A program made the translations under genes and the position numbers. From Phyto melanocephala (lineage: Eukaryota > Arthropoda > Insecta > Diptera > Rhinophoridae), in assembly GCA_941918925.1 (NCBI GenBank), contig OW799233.1:47949341-48013340 (forward strand): a DNA stretch of 64,000 nt, written 5' to 3'. Under the pieces are notes generated by a model. The model saw only the letters and a list, made by a program, of their open reading frames with translations, did not search any database and was not told where the DNA came from. Shown piece by piece: positions 34,581-46,350 of this stretch (position 1 is the first letter of the stretch; every line of letters begins with the position of its first letter).

Positions 34581-35546
34581 CCAACAACAACTAAACGATA
34601 ATGCTTAAAGTTTCAAAACATTCTTATTAAGCTTTTTTTAAATAATTTTCTTTTATATTTATTTTTTATTTAATTTGGTTAAATACATTAAGTTTATTAT
34701 AATATGTTTTGTTAAATATGTTATTAATAAAAATTTCCGGTAACGTGATACCTTCCTGTGCTATAAGTAAATATAAGACTCAGTCTTGTTGTACAGAAAA
34801 TAAAAAATATATGCATAAAAAAAATAATAATATTTATATGAGCAAATACTAATGCTATTGAATAGCACAGTACTGCTTATCTATTCGTATTTATTTAACA
34901 ATCGGTTAGGTTTTATGCAAAGAAGTGTCTTTAAATTAAAATTTTCTTTGTGTCTAGTTTTATCTGCTACTGTCAGTTCATGCTTTCATTTCATTTTATT
35001 TATTTTTTATTTTTAACCTAATGCAAAAAATTTACAGTGTTCCTTATTAAAATAATAAAACAAAAACAAATAATATTAGTAAAATTGATTGAAAAATTAT
35101 TAAATCATTTTATAAATCATAATCAACGCTATCTAAACATTAAGAACTTGTTTTCTAAAATAAAAAAAAATAATAAATCCAAATTTGAAAAAATTTCGTT
35201 TAATTCTGCATTTTTTCCAATGCCATTAAAAGAATTTTGAATACAACGCAATTAAAATTTGTTTATGGCATGAAATCTATTTATAAAAAGAAATTGATTT
35301 GCCAATAAAAATAATTGTTTTTTAAGTATGAATTGACTTTTAAATAAAATCACTAATTTAGAATTTTAAGTCTATTGTTTTAAAATTTCACCGATAATAA
35401 ACTACAGCTGATGGTTTTGTATTTGATTTATAGTAAAGAGGTTTTTAGCGTGGGAATTCGATTTAACGAAAAATATGTTTTTTTTTGTTTTATATGCATT
35501 AAGAAATTAGCAATTAGAGAGCAAAATAATTTAAGCGTTTATTATA
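34581..35546. other. Intergenic, AT-rich
   Basis: Nothing recognised; A-rich low-complexity sequence around 35040-35190. Confidence 0.4.
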
Positions 35547-35905
35547 CAGGGTGGGCCAAAAGAAACCAAGGGGTGTAAAAGTTTAATAACTTTTTCGTTA
35601 ATTAATTTTTTTTTATTTTTTCTTTCAGATTATGTAATTTATAAAATGGGATTTTTTTACACTAAGTATGAAAAATTAAATCTCTTAAATGACCACCGTT
35701 TTCAGCTTCGCACTGATGGGCTCTTTTTAGAGAATTTTCCATAACATCTTTCAAAACTTATGGCTGTAATGTTCGAATTTCTGCAACAATGTTTGCCTTG
35801 AGTTCAAGGATTATCTCTGGCTTGTTCACATACACTCGCTCCTTCAAATAACCCCAAAGAAAATAGTCGGGTGCTGTCAAATCTGGCGATCGCGCTGGCT
35901 AAGTA
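35547..35905 (-). pseudogene. Mariner/IS630-type transposase C-terminal fragment with one terminus
   Basis: The minus-strand frame 35896-35662 reads SPDLTAPDYFLWGYLK, the region around the last catalytic aspartate of Tc1-mariner transposases. It continues with an IRTLQP stretch, one in-frame TAA, then HQCEAENGGHL and a natural stop. About 100 nt further on, CAGGGTGGGCCAAAAG at 35547 after TA looks like the terminal inverted repeat. The rest of the transposase is missing, so this is a truncated copy. Confidence 0.65.
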
Positions 35906-35948
35906 ATTTCCGAATATATTAAATTTTCATTTTGTAGTTAAAAAATAG

Positions 35949-37570
35949 TTATGTACTTAGTTTAAAATGATCTTTTAAAAATAATATACAATTTAAATGC
36001 TTCCGAGAGTATCTATTTCTTTCTTTAGTTTTTATAAAATTACACATTGAAAAAGCTCTCTCACTTAATGTGGTTGTTGGGTTGTTGGTATAGTAAACAA
36101 AGCATTGTATAATTTTTCCAAATTTTCAGATCTTTTATGACATTTATCTAAATACTAGCCAATCCCGGCGCGCGTTGCTACGCCCCTTCATGAATTTTAA
36201 TCGCATTCTAAATTTAAATCGAATATCAAGTGCAAGGCTAAAAACTATAACTTTTTCTTTATGAGCGTGGCACTGCCCACTTTTCTAATTACGAAACTGT
36301 ATAGTCATGACAGCTCAATAAGTGTGCAAAGTTTCAGAAAAATCGGTCCAGTGTAAGTACCTCAAAATGATACCTTTTTTTATGGGCGTGGCACTGCCCA
36401 CTTTTCTAAATACGAAACTGTATAGTCAAGACAACTCAATATGTGTGCAAAGTTTCAGAAAAATCGGTCCAGTGCAAGTACCTCAAAATGATACCTTTTT
36501 TAATGGGCGTGGCACTGCCCACTTTTCTAATGAGGAAAGTGTAAAGTCATGATAGCTCAGTATGTTTGCAAGGTTTCAGAAAATTCGGTCCAGTGCAAGT
36601 AGCTAAAACTGATAACTAATTTTTTATGGGCGTGGCCCCGCCCACTTTTTCAATCACGAAATTATAAAGCCATGACAGCTCAATATGTGTGCAAAGTTTC
36701 AGAAAAATCGGTCCAGTGCAAGTACCTCAAAATTAAAACTTTTTTAGGGGCGTGGCCCCGCCCACTTTTCTTATCACGAAATGTTTTAGTCATGACAGCT
36801 CGATATGTGTGCAAAGTTTCAGAAAAATCGGTCAAGTGCAAGTAGCTAAAACTGATAACTAATTTTTTATGGGCGTGGCTCCGCCCACTTTTTTCACCCA
36901 TAAACACTCCCTGGTATGTGTACAACAACTTACCAAAGTTTGAGCCCGATCGGTTTTACAGTTTCGGAGTCTATAGCTAACACACACACACATACACACA
37001 CACACAGAGTTTCACTTTTATATATATAGATAGATATAATAGTCTTTTGAAATGCTTTTTTTACTATTCATATTATTACATTTTGGTTTTTGTATATTTT
37101 GAATGGTGTTTTTTAGTTCATCTTCTTAATTATTAAGAGAATTGTTAATATTGCCATCTTCGTCTGTATCTGAATATGAAGAAGAGTTCTCCTCGGCGTT
37201 GGATAAACCATAATACAATAAATGGAGGAGTATTTCAGAAAATTACAGCTTTTGGGAAAATTTCCGGTGCTTAGATATAATACTAGTGTCTTTAAAACCG
37301 TTATTCGACGTTCGTTAATGCGTTGTTTGAAACATTCAAGTCATTTTTGAGACAATGGATTTCTTATCTCTGAAAGAGATTTAAACAAAAATATAAAAAT
37401 TCCCTCAGTTTCAACTAGGGTAGTTGTATTTTTTGACAATTGATTCATAGCAATTTTTAATGACTCCGACAATATTTTAACTTTATTTTCAGTTAATGGT
37501 GTTAAATTTGTTTTAAGAGTGCATGATTTGAGCAATAAATAGCAATAGTTGTTTAAGCCATATGTCATAT
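35949..37570 (-). pseudogene. hAT transposase relic, split by a Helitron
   Basis: At 36110-35949 the minus strand encodes NPTTTLSERAFSMCNFIKTK followed by a short tail and stop. This is the C-terminal dimerisation segment of hAT transposases (TSASxERSFS-like). Upstream, 37570-37040 has a plausible middle part in broken frames, including a 75-codon frame and an acidic serine-rich segment (EENSSSYSDTDED). Helitron sequence at 36155-37030 separates the two. The N-terminal BED/catalytic part is not seen. The middle part is less certain than the C terminus. Confidence 0.55.
36155..37030 (-). mobile_element. Helitron, family 1, copy 4
   Basis: Minus orientation. The plus strand starts CTAG after A, then the GC-rich GGCGCGCGTTGCTACGCC, seven tandem units with GGGCGTGGCACTGCCCAC or GGGCGTGGCCCCGCCCAC, and ends TATATATATAGA before T. 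It is inserted inside a hAT transposase relic. Confidence 0.7.
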
Positions 37571-37917
37571 TAAAGAAATATGTACGTACGTAACAAAAAA
37601 AAAAGAAAAAAAACCGAAGAAAGTTCTTTTAAAATTGCAACAGAAAATATTTATGTAAAACTTACATTAAATTTAGATAAACTAAATAATTGAAAAAAAC
37701 CGGCTTTTATATGAAAAAAAACTGGATTATTCGATTTTCGAAAAACTAACTAACTAACTAAAAGAAACCGTGGGCAGTAAGAGTGAAAACCCAGGTTTTC
37801 CCCCGATTGTAAAACCGAGTCGATCACCCTAGTAACTGTGTTTTTGTATGAAAAAATTAACGAATAGGAGGCATTTGAAGCGTTTTATAGTGAAATTATA
37901 AAAAATAATATATAATA

Positions 37918-38338
37918 CTAGCTGATTTGTTGTTGTTTTGCCCTTAATTTTTTTGTTTTGTCACCTAAATATAAAATTAAATACAATAACGCATGGTACA
38001 ATGCAGGTGTATAGCAGGTGAAAAATCGAATGATCAGCGCACAAATGACATGGCGATAGAAACAACAACTTGAATGATTCAGCTCAACATTCCAATGTTT
38101 TTGAATGACAATAAAAAATCATAATGTGGAAAATAGATGGCGTTTTTTTGATATTTGTACGGGAATATGAGAAAAATCTAAATGCGCCATATCTCCGAAA
38201 CCACTAAAACGATTAAATGCAAACTTCACATAAACCATCTGCAGACCATCACCAACCCTGAAATTTTGGTTAAAATTGGTGGACCCGTTTCCGCAGTTAG
38301 TGGTAATTGCAAAGTGTACACTTCTTTTTATAGATAGA
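37918..38338 (-). mobile_element. Possible Helitron, third family, short
   Basis: The plus strand begins A|CTAG and ends TATAGATAGA|T. Internal phrases such as CATATCTCCGAAACCACTAA recall insect Helitron leaders. No clear 3' hairpin is seen, so the call is tentative. Confidence 0.4.
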
Positions 38339-38538
38339 TTTTAATATTATCTGGCATTAATTCTTCGGTAAGCACCTATTGTCATAAATAGTATTTTATT
38401 CGCGTGAGGCTTTTGCTCTCCCCTCCCTGATTCTTACAACATTTGATCAAAAGTACCTCATACTAAGTTTAAGTGAAACAAAGATAAGAAATTTCATCAA
38501 ATATACTGTTTGTTCGTTGCACCACGCACTCTAAATTA

Positions 38539-39166
38539 GCACTAAGAGTGCTATATTCGGCCGAGCCGAATCTTATATACCCTTCACAACGTGTAGTCAT
38601 GCAATAACAATTGTTTGTATCACCATTCATCTCATGTGAAATTCGTAAATACATATAAAAAACATACATTTGTATTTAAAAAAATTCCATTGTAAAATTA
38701 TAAATTGAGTTTACGCATGTATGTTTAAAAAGAAAAGAAAAAGTAAAAAATTAAAAATAATAAAATAGAAAATAAAAAAAAAAAAATTAAAAAAAAATTA
38801 ATCTTTGGCTCAGCTGGCATTCGATGCCACGTTCACTCTGATTAGTATACCACGCTTGTATGCACATACATATGTATGTGTTGTTGTTGTGAAAAAAACG
38901 AAGTGGTCGTGGTTTTTTCCTCATATCACAGTTGTTTATGTACCGATTTTTCTGATTTTCAATACCTCACGCGGGTCGGGGGGCTTAACAAAGTTGATTT
39001 CAACATACACACGGACAGACGGACAATGCTTAGTCGACTCCCCTATTTACAAGCTTTCAGAAAATATATACTTTATGGGGTCGGAAATGAAAATTGTAGA
39101 AATTACAAGCAGAATGACAAACCTATATATACCCTTTTTCACTTTTGTGTGAAGGGTATAAAAATA
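38539..39166 (+). mobile_element. Repeat family B, copy 1 (mini-me-like)
   Basis: It starts with the same 50 bp as family A (TAAGAGTGCTATATTCGGC, hairpin, CGAATCTTATATACCC) but then reads TTCACAACGTG. It ends GTGTGAAGGGTATAAAA. Near the 3' part are ACGGACAGACGGACA (GTCY run) and ATATATACTTTATGGGGTCG. The same series lies inverted at 54588-55941. The 115-codon frame inside it is a by-product of the repeat; its paralogue is shifted and stopped. Confidence 0.6.
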
Positions 39167-40004
39167 TTAGCGTAAAATTTTCAATTAAAAAGGTAAGTAC
39201 AATCAATATAGCTAACAGCAAAAAATAATAATTTGCAAAGATTTTAGATTTCAACTGTAGTCATAAATATAGTATAATAAAAATAAATTATGATAACTGG
39301 CCAATATTGTATGTTTTAAGCACAATCATATAATCCAATAATAGTATGTTGCTCTTAGATTATGATTACCACAAACATGTTTTTAACTTATGCTACAAAC
39401 TATGAGTATGTACAGCTTGAGAAAATAATATAATGTTAAAATAATTTTAAAATTAAATATTTTATTTGAAATTCCTGTTTGCAATGAAAAACAACAAATG
39501 TTGCATACAAATCTTTATAAACATAATTTTGTGCCTGTGACACGATTAATTTTTCATTCCGTTGCATCCAATCAGTCAGGCGACCAATCCCTACAATTTG
39601 CATGTTTTTTTTAAATCTTGCATTTTCATCTTATTAAACTTTTTGATTGGCTCAAAATAATAGATAAAAATTATAAAATCATGATACATCCATTGACCGA
39701 CTGATTGCGGTGAAAGATACACAGACTGATACAGGCGGCATGTAATTGAATAGACTAATCAAAACCAACTAATTGAGATGTTTTGCCAAAAATAAAAAAT
39801 AAATAAATGAAAATAAAAGATTAAACCATAAGAGAATATAAACAAAATTATCACGCTTTAAAACATGATATAAGGCAAAATAACCTCCTTATTCATACAA
39901 AAAAATAATTATAATATTTACACATATTAGGTGAGTTCAATACGCATGCATTAGTTTGCTGAAACTTGTCACATATTTTGTCACTGCAAAATTACCGAAC
40001 TCAA
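39167..40004. other. Intergenic, nothing recognised
   Basis: AT-rich, no coding or repeat signal identified. Confidence 0.4.
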
Positions 40005-40330
40005 TATTTACTGCCGTTGGTTAACGTGGTACTTCACTGCACGCAAACGTTTTGACAGGACCACATCACTCTGATAAATACATCCAAGAGTAAGGGTACT
40101 AGATCCACCCCGTGGCCTTCAGATATCTCAGTAGATAATTCAGTCCAACTTCACATATCGCAGAGAGGCCATCCAGTACATGTTTGCCCAGAAATCTGTG
40201 TCTCTTAACCGCCAGTGCAGGACATACGATTCCCCCTCTTCATATCCAGACAGCTGCGACAATGGTCGTTCGATGACTTTCATGTTTGCCTATCATCCAG
40301 TGACCCGTCAATACCGCCAGCCGTACTTAT
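40005..40330 (-). pseudogene. Non-LTR ORF2 C-terminal tail plus 3' UTR
   Basis: The minus strand from 40330 encodes LAVLTGHWMIGKHESH, then after one TGA stop CPALAVKRHRFLGKHVLDGL and LLRYLKATGWI, ending at TAG 40101-40099. This is the tail of an RNase H-bearing non-LTR ORF2 (compare VITGHWPIGTHAKRL and NCPAFGDLRHQILG in the full-length LOA element), with the cysteine cluster deleted. The 3' UTR down to about 40005 shares GTTTGCGTGCAGTGAA and GTTAACCAAC with 52240-52310. Confidence 0.6.
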
Positions 40331-40434
40331 AAAGAATAATTTAGATTCATTGAAGACTTATTTAAGAAATTTCTGTACAGCATCTGTCAAATAAGCCTTT
40401 AATTAACCTAAACTATTTTTTATGAATACGGCAG
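40331..40434. mobile_element. Diverged copy of the 49544 hairpin MITE
   Basis: AGATTCATTGAAGACTTATT, then TCTGTACAGCATCTGTCAAA and ATTTTTTATGAATACGGC line up with the element at 49544-49660. The left arm is eroded. Confidence 0.55.
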
Positions 40435-40546
40435 GCAGTAAATAAAATTTACGCAACAATAAGATTTGATATTTTTGTGACATTTTATTTATATATTTAT
40501 TAATCAGATATTTCTTTATACACAAGACTAAGAGTAGTTAAATCTA

Positions 40547-42346
40547 TCTATATACATATATAAAAGAGTAACGTGACTGACTGACTGATTCATCATCGCA
40601 CAGCCCAAGCGCAAAGAGCTAGAGACATGAAATTTGGACAATCGGTTTCTCTTTCAATGTATAGCTCCACTAAGAAGGGATTTTTGGAAATTCGTACTTT
40701 AAGGGGGTAAAAAAGGGTAAAAACGGGTAAAATCGGTAATCTTATATCTGCTAAACTAAAAATGATACAAATTAAATTTAAAAAGTATTGTAATTTGCAC
40801 AAAAAATAAGCTGACAGGTGTCTGGCCTTTTTTGGAATTTTCAACCCCTAAGGGGAAAAAACGGGTAAAAACTATAATTTGGTACTTTTTTGGTACCCTA
40901 TGTAACTTCCAAACGCATAAAGCGAGGAAAAAAATTAAACTGTTTTAAGTAATCTGCGAAAAAATATTAATAGCAATTCGGCACTTTTTTCAAATTCATA
41001 TGTATAAGGGGTAAAAATTGTCCCATTGGGACAAAATTTGACAATTATTATTTCCTAATAGAATATGGACAACTATTTAGGTGAAATTTTTGGATACTTT
41101 TTTGGGGACAAAAAAGGTACCAAAAAGGGGGAAAATCCGGAAAATGTATGTAATTCCTAATTAGACGGCCAATTTTCTCAAAACTTTTAATAGGGATTTT
41201 ACTAAACATAAAAAAGTATGTAATTTAGTAAAAATTTAAACACATTCATAACAGGGTAAAAAAGGGAAAAATCGAAAAGAGTTTGGTACTTTTTAGAACA
41301 TAATTACTTTATGCAAAAAAGAGTAGATTTACTGACTTTAAATCATGTCTATTAAAATATTTTGTTTCATAGATATTTGAACATTTTAAACTTGGAATTT
41401 GGAACTTGGACCAAAAATGTACTTTTTCGCTTTTCTATGTTTTTTTTTTTTGTATTTTCTACGTTTATAAAGGTAAAATTGTAAAATAAAGGACTATTGA
41501 TTCCAGGTAAGACTAAAAATGTTATGGGTGACCAAAAATGTGCCTTTTTGAATTTTTATGGTACTTTTTGTATTTTTGTATTGCGAAGCTAGATTTTGAA
41601 ATTAGTGGCTATTGATACAAGGTTAGACTGAAAATGTTATGGGCGACCACAAAGGTACTTTATTGAATTTTTATGGTACTTTTTGTATTTTTAACGTTTG
41701 CGAAGCAAGAATTTCGAAATTAGTGATACAAGGTAAGGCTAAATATGTTATGGGCGATCAAAAAGTTACTTTTCTGAATTTTAATGGGAATTTTTGTATT
41801 TCTTACGTTTATAAAGCTAAAATAGTGAAATAAAGGATTGTTGATTCAAATTGAAAATTAAAATTATATTGGAGACACAAAAAAGCCATTTCACATTTTT
41901 ATTGTACTCTTTGAATTTTTACGTTTGTAAACATAGATTCTTAAAATTAGTGTTTTTTGATCCGAGGTCTAAATCCTAATATTATGGACGACCAAAATTA
42001 CTTTTTCTCTTTTTATATATTTTGTATACATAGAATTCTGAATAGAGGTAATAATAAACCAAGTGGAAGTTTTTGTGAAGGCAAAAATGTTACTTTTATT
42101 ATTTTTAGGGTAATTTTTGTAAATTATGAATCTTAATTTTTGAAACTTAGTAGCATTGATCTTGCTTTTAGTTAGGAAATATACGACCGATATATCCTTA
42201 CTCTACTTCTTATTTATCTAAGTAAATTCAATGAGAGATACAAATTTTCATAAATTGAACCAAAAATATTTAATAATTATAAATAGAACTTGAGTATTTA
42301 ATAAAAAGTAAGAACTGCGCTAACGAAGTAGCGGGTTAAATGCTAG
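40547..42346 (+). mobile_element. Helitron, family 2
   Basis: The left end is TCTATATACATATATAAAAG after A, followed by AGTAACGTGACTGACTGACT. The right end has the hairpin CGCTA-ACGAAG-TAGCG, then GGGTTAAATG, CTAG and T. The interior has a poly-G/A-rich theme (GGGGTAAAAACGGGTAAAA) and, from 41400 to 42150, about seven diverged tandem units of about 105 bp (GACCAAAAATGTACTTTTT, TTTTTGTATTTTTACGTTT). No Rep/helicase is present. It shares the end rules but not the sequence of family 1. Confidence 0.65.
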
Positions 42347-43394
42347 TGCTTTAATGGTTTAACAAACTTCACAGAACAATTTATTACAATTAAAAAACTA
42401 CGGGTATAACAACTACCACTTTGGTGTGAACACACCTATTAATTTTTTATGTTCATATAAAATTTTGGAATTTTTAATTTTCTATCATATTGACGGATAT
42501 TCGTAATAATGAAAATATAATTTCAAAAAAATGTACATATGTATATACATACATATGTACATACATTTGATGAAGCGAATACATATCGATTTGTGCATAC
42601 TAATCATATTTATATAACAATTAATGTTAGTACATATAACCATTAGTTCCGTCCAATTTTTTTGTCCGTAGAAATTTGTTTACTAAGAATTTTCAACAGT
42701 TACGATTTTGGAAAATTTATTCGGAGTATCAAAACCACTATACATATTTATTTAAGATTTTCTAGGTATACAATAATTATTTATTTATTTCTTTAAAGTT
42801 TTGGTAACCTAGCATCTAGGCCATTATCAGTCACAAACTTCTACTAAAAAAAATGCTTTTTAATTATAATACAAATATAATGTAATATATCTTAAATATA
42901 ATTACAAAGGAATTTAAAATATATATATTTCTGTCCTCATAAAGCTTGTGTATAGGTGAGTTGATTGAAAATTGTCCTTATGTCCTTCGGTCCATGTGTA
43001 TGTTGAAATCAGTTTTTTTTTAATGCCAAAAATTAATTTTGGTTTAAAATGGTTATAATGTACGGAAAGTTGTTTTTTTTATTATAATATGTAATTTTAG
43101 TAGTAGAAGAAAAAGTAGTAGTAGTAGAAAAAGGTGTGAATCATATGTGATGCACAGACATTTTTTTTCATAATTCTTAACCAGGCGTTCTGTGAATCAC
43201 ATATGATTCACACATTATTTTGAAAAAAGACTGTGAGCACTGTATATTGGAAAAAGAATTGGTGCAAGATTCATCTACTTGGACAGCATCCACAATGCCT
43301 GAGTCTTAGCAATGGATTTCAACTTTTGAAAAGGGGAGAGGTTAATTTTTAGTGGAAAAAGTGGTCTAAATAAACGCATCACGGTTGATAACGG
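42347..43394. other. Intergenic with a short mini-me-like remnant
   Basis: 42930-43010 contains a weak inverted relative of the family B 3' region (CATAAAGCTTGTGTATAGG ... GTCCATGTGTATGTTGAAAT). ATGTACATATGTATATACAT-type simple sequence lies at 42532-42570. No gene seen. Confidence 0.35.
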
Positions 43395-43800
43395 GGAACA
43401 CATGCCAATTAATATATATTTTAGCAGTTTTTTGATAAAGAAATAATGGAATTGATGGTAACAGAGATTGATAAGTATGCAAGACAATTGTTGAAAAATG
43501 TCAGCTGCGTCGTAATTCCCGTATAAATAGATGGCCAGAGGTAACCGTGACTGAAATGAAAAACTTTCTGGGTATAATTACCCAGATTACTAAAATGTTG
43601 ATTTCAAAGTACCAGGAAGTGTAAACTCTAGGTGCAGAAATTTCGGTAGACGAATCAATGATTTCGCACAAGGGAAGACTCTTATTCAAACAAATAACCC
43701 TGGAAAAGCTCATAAATATGACATACAAAATTTCTGAGAGATGAGCAGCTATGTTTGGAATATCTCAATATATTGTGGTAAGGGAAAGGGTTAAGGTCTG
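43395..43800 (+). pseudogene. piggyBac transposase relic
   Basis: Plus-strand translations give EIMELMVTEIDKYARQLLKN, then RINRWPEVTVTEMKNFLGII, then AEISVDESMISHKGRLLFKQ, then NPGKAHKYDIQNF and SYVWNISIYCGKGK. These are successive conserved blocks of piggyBac-family transposases, including a catalytic-type aspartate in SVDES. At least one TAA, two frameshifts and a deletion of more than 100 codons between the second and third block are present. No TIRs or TTAA duplication were found. Confidence 0.65.
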
Positions 43801-43884
43801 CGACATAAAAAGAAAACGTGTGCAGTATGCAAATATCAGAAATATTTGGAAACAGATCGGTATTGAAAATCAGCATAAGCACCT

Positions 43885-43990
43885 AATAATATTCTGAGAT
43901 ATAAGCAAATAAATACAAATGCCTGTTTTTTCACTTACTTTTACCAAAAAATTTTCAGCCGTATAGTAATTTATAGACATGTTAACGAAA
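43885..43990. repeat. Repeat shared with 45775-45895
   Basis: ATTCTGAGATATAAGCAAAT followed by an AATG-C-TGTTTTTT stretch and ATAATTTATAGA occurs at both places in direct orientation. It belongs to the degraded mini-me-like group (leader of family B relatives). Confidence 0.45.
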
Positions 43991-45554
43991 AGATGCACGA
44001 AAGATTTCGGTCAGGTAGGAACGGCAGTTGTCTAAAAACGGTTTTTAAGAAAAACATGTTTGCTTTTTGTGATGCTCTCTATCCAATTGTGATAGTAAAT
44101 AATTGGTAATCACAATATCATATAAGTCACCTTTGGCAGTTACGTTTTCATATGAGTCGTATCTAAAGATGTATGAACTTGTTAACCGGGAACTACCAAA
44201 TCAGCTGTCCTAAAAACAATGTTGTCAATTTAATTATTACCGCTTTTAAAAAACATTCTTTGTTAGTTTTTTAATTATTTAAGGAATTTGTTTCAACTTT
44301 GAAACATACACAGGATAGTAGGAAAAGTCTTACATAATTTATTATAGTTATTCAAGCTTTTTATATTATTAAACTGCGTAATTATCTTTAATATTTTGCC
44401 AAATTAAAATTGAAAATCTTCAACAGCGATTATTAAACAATTTCAAATTTCATTTTAAACCCCATTTCCTTGACTTTAACATTTAACGGACAATTGAAAA
44501 TGAAACCAAAATAATTGGTAAATATAATTATGTATGTTAGTTGTTATAAGTTATACTATTTCTTATTAATCCAAAACAATTTATAAATGAGTTGACAAGA
44601 AATAAACATAGATAGTTTAAGTGACATCCAACGACAAATTCAAACCCAATATGTATCGAATAGGGAAGGAACCCGATTGTTAAGTCATCGATTACATTTT
44701 TCACAAACTGATGTTCAAATAATTTATCAAACTGAGTGTGAAAACTGTAAGTCAAATTTAATGTGACTGTGGCAGACCCAACTCGTAAATATGGAGGTGC
44801 TATCCCTGTAGATGAACTTCCTTTTCTCTTAAAAGATGACAATACAATTGTTTTGTGGTTTAAAGCACACAAAAAAAAACGTTATATAAATTCAACACGA
44901 TTTTTGTAAACATTTTTGTATACAAACAACAACTACAGCAACATTTTAAATTCATGTTTTAACAAATTCGCATTGTTGTCGTTAGATGGTGGGCTGTTTA
45001 AGCTGCTGTTTTACCACATGACCCCATGAACCCTACTTTATTGTTGTATTTGATAACGAAGAAAATGTTAAAAAAAAATGTTTGCAAAAAAAATAAAAAC
45101 AGTATTCAATCATGTCTTCTGGATTCATGATGCTACGAGTACCAGATCATCACCAAAAAACCACAATTTAAAATAGAAATAATTGTTTCTTTTGAACATC
45201 ATCTTTTTTTTATAAATTTTTAAAGGAAATCTGTTAACGGATAATTTTTTCCATATTAAATTTACAAAAAAAAAAATGTATTGTGGGATTTAGTGCTTCT
45301 GATTCGCTATTAATATAGACATAATAGAGCTTATCATCTTAATCAAGCAATAATATGTATGTGTTTGGTTGCATGTATACAAAATTATGGAAATTTTTCA
45401 ACAAGGTGCACATTAATTCCCAGCCCACTAAAACCTTTTTTGAATTCTGTCAGCAGTGCTGAAATATTTTCAAAGTAATAGAGTATATCTTTCATAATGC
45501 TTATTATTTCAGTTTTAAGAATAGAAGACTAATGTATTTCAATAGAATTTTTAT
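43991..45554. other. Intergenic, nothing recognised
   Basis: AT-rich. A 111-codon minus frame at 44537-44872 has no recognisable family and is treated as chance. Confidence 0.35.
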
Positions 45555-46350
45555 TCCCCTCACAAAGAGTGTGCGGGTTTGTCATTCCGTGTGAAATTTC
45601 TACAATAATCATTTATAATCCCATAAAGTATATATTTTCTGAAAGCTTATGAATAGAAGAGTTTACAGACGTTGTCCAATTGTCCGTGTGTATGTTTAAA
45701 TCAGCTTTTTGAAGCCCCCTACTTTCTTCGACTCTTGGGTGTTATCAAAATACAGAATTAAAAACAAGCAGCAAAGCCCCATAATTTTCTGAGATATAAG
45801 CAAATAAATGCGAATGCCACTGTTTTTTTTTTGCTATTTTTACCACAAAAATTAAAAATTTGCAGCCTTGCGATAATTTATAGATAGACACGTTTGTGAC
45901 CACTTATAGATATTGGTATACCTGGAGAGACATTCGTAAAAAATGTTGGACAAATCGGTCACTAATCTTCAGAGTTATAGGCAAAAATAAATATATATAC
46001 ATTATTTAAAATATGCCAAAATATTCAGGCTCATAAATAATTTTTGGACACGGTAAAGACATCAAATTAGAAGGCGTGGTCTCTATCTATTTAAAACTAG
46101 CTGAGATATAAGCACCAAACTGCAACTCTTTGGGTGTTTATCCTTAAATTTACAAACAAAATCTAATATTGGTATGAAACGAAATGGCTTGGCCACTTAA
46201 ATACAATAACCCATGAAAAGTTAAAAATCCAATGGCGTCTAAGATTAAATTGCGAATATGAGTCAATTATAGTAGTTACGACTTTGTCCCCTTAAACCCC
46301 CATAATGTTGATGTCAAATGGAAGGGCTTGACCAGAAGAATACAGTAATC
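45555..46350 (-). repeat. Degraded family B relative
   Basis: 45566-45720 matches the inverted 3' part of family B (GTTTGTCATTCCGTGTGAAA, TTTCTACAATAATCATTT, AAAGTATATATTTTCTGAAA). The following 600 bp contain phrases on sensory lines such as GAGATATAAGC. Heavily eroded. Confidence 0.45.

Noticed and set aside
36322..36928. Repetitive frames inside Helitron copy 4
   Set aside because: They are translations of the tandem units and change frame with unit length.
38810..38845. tRNA-like TTCGATGCC (B-box-like) inside family B
   Set aside because: No cloverleaf or matching A box at the proper distance, so a tRNA or tRNA-derived SINE is not supported.
38805..39152. 115-codon frame starting near TTGGCTCAGCTGG, with a similar frame at 54932-54711
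   Set aside because: Both lie at the same place in two copies of repeat family B; similarity comes from the repeat, the start is TTG and the frames diverge with stops.
44537..44872. 111-codon minus-strand frame
   Set aside because: No motif recognised on either strand and AT-rich composition; likely chance.
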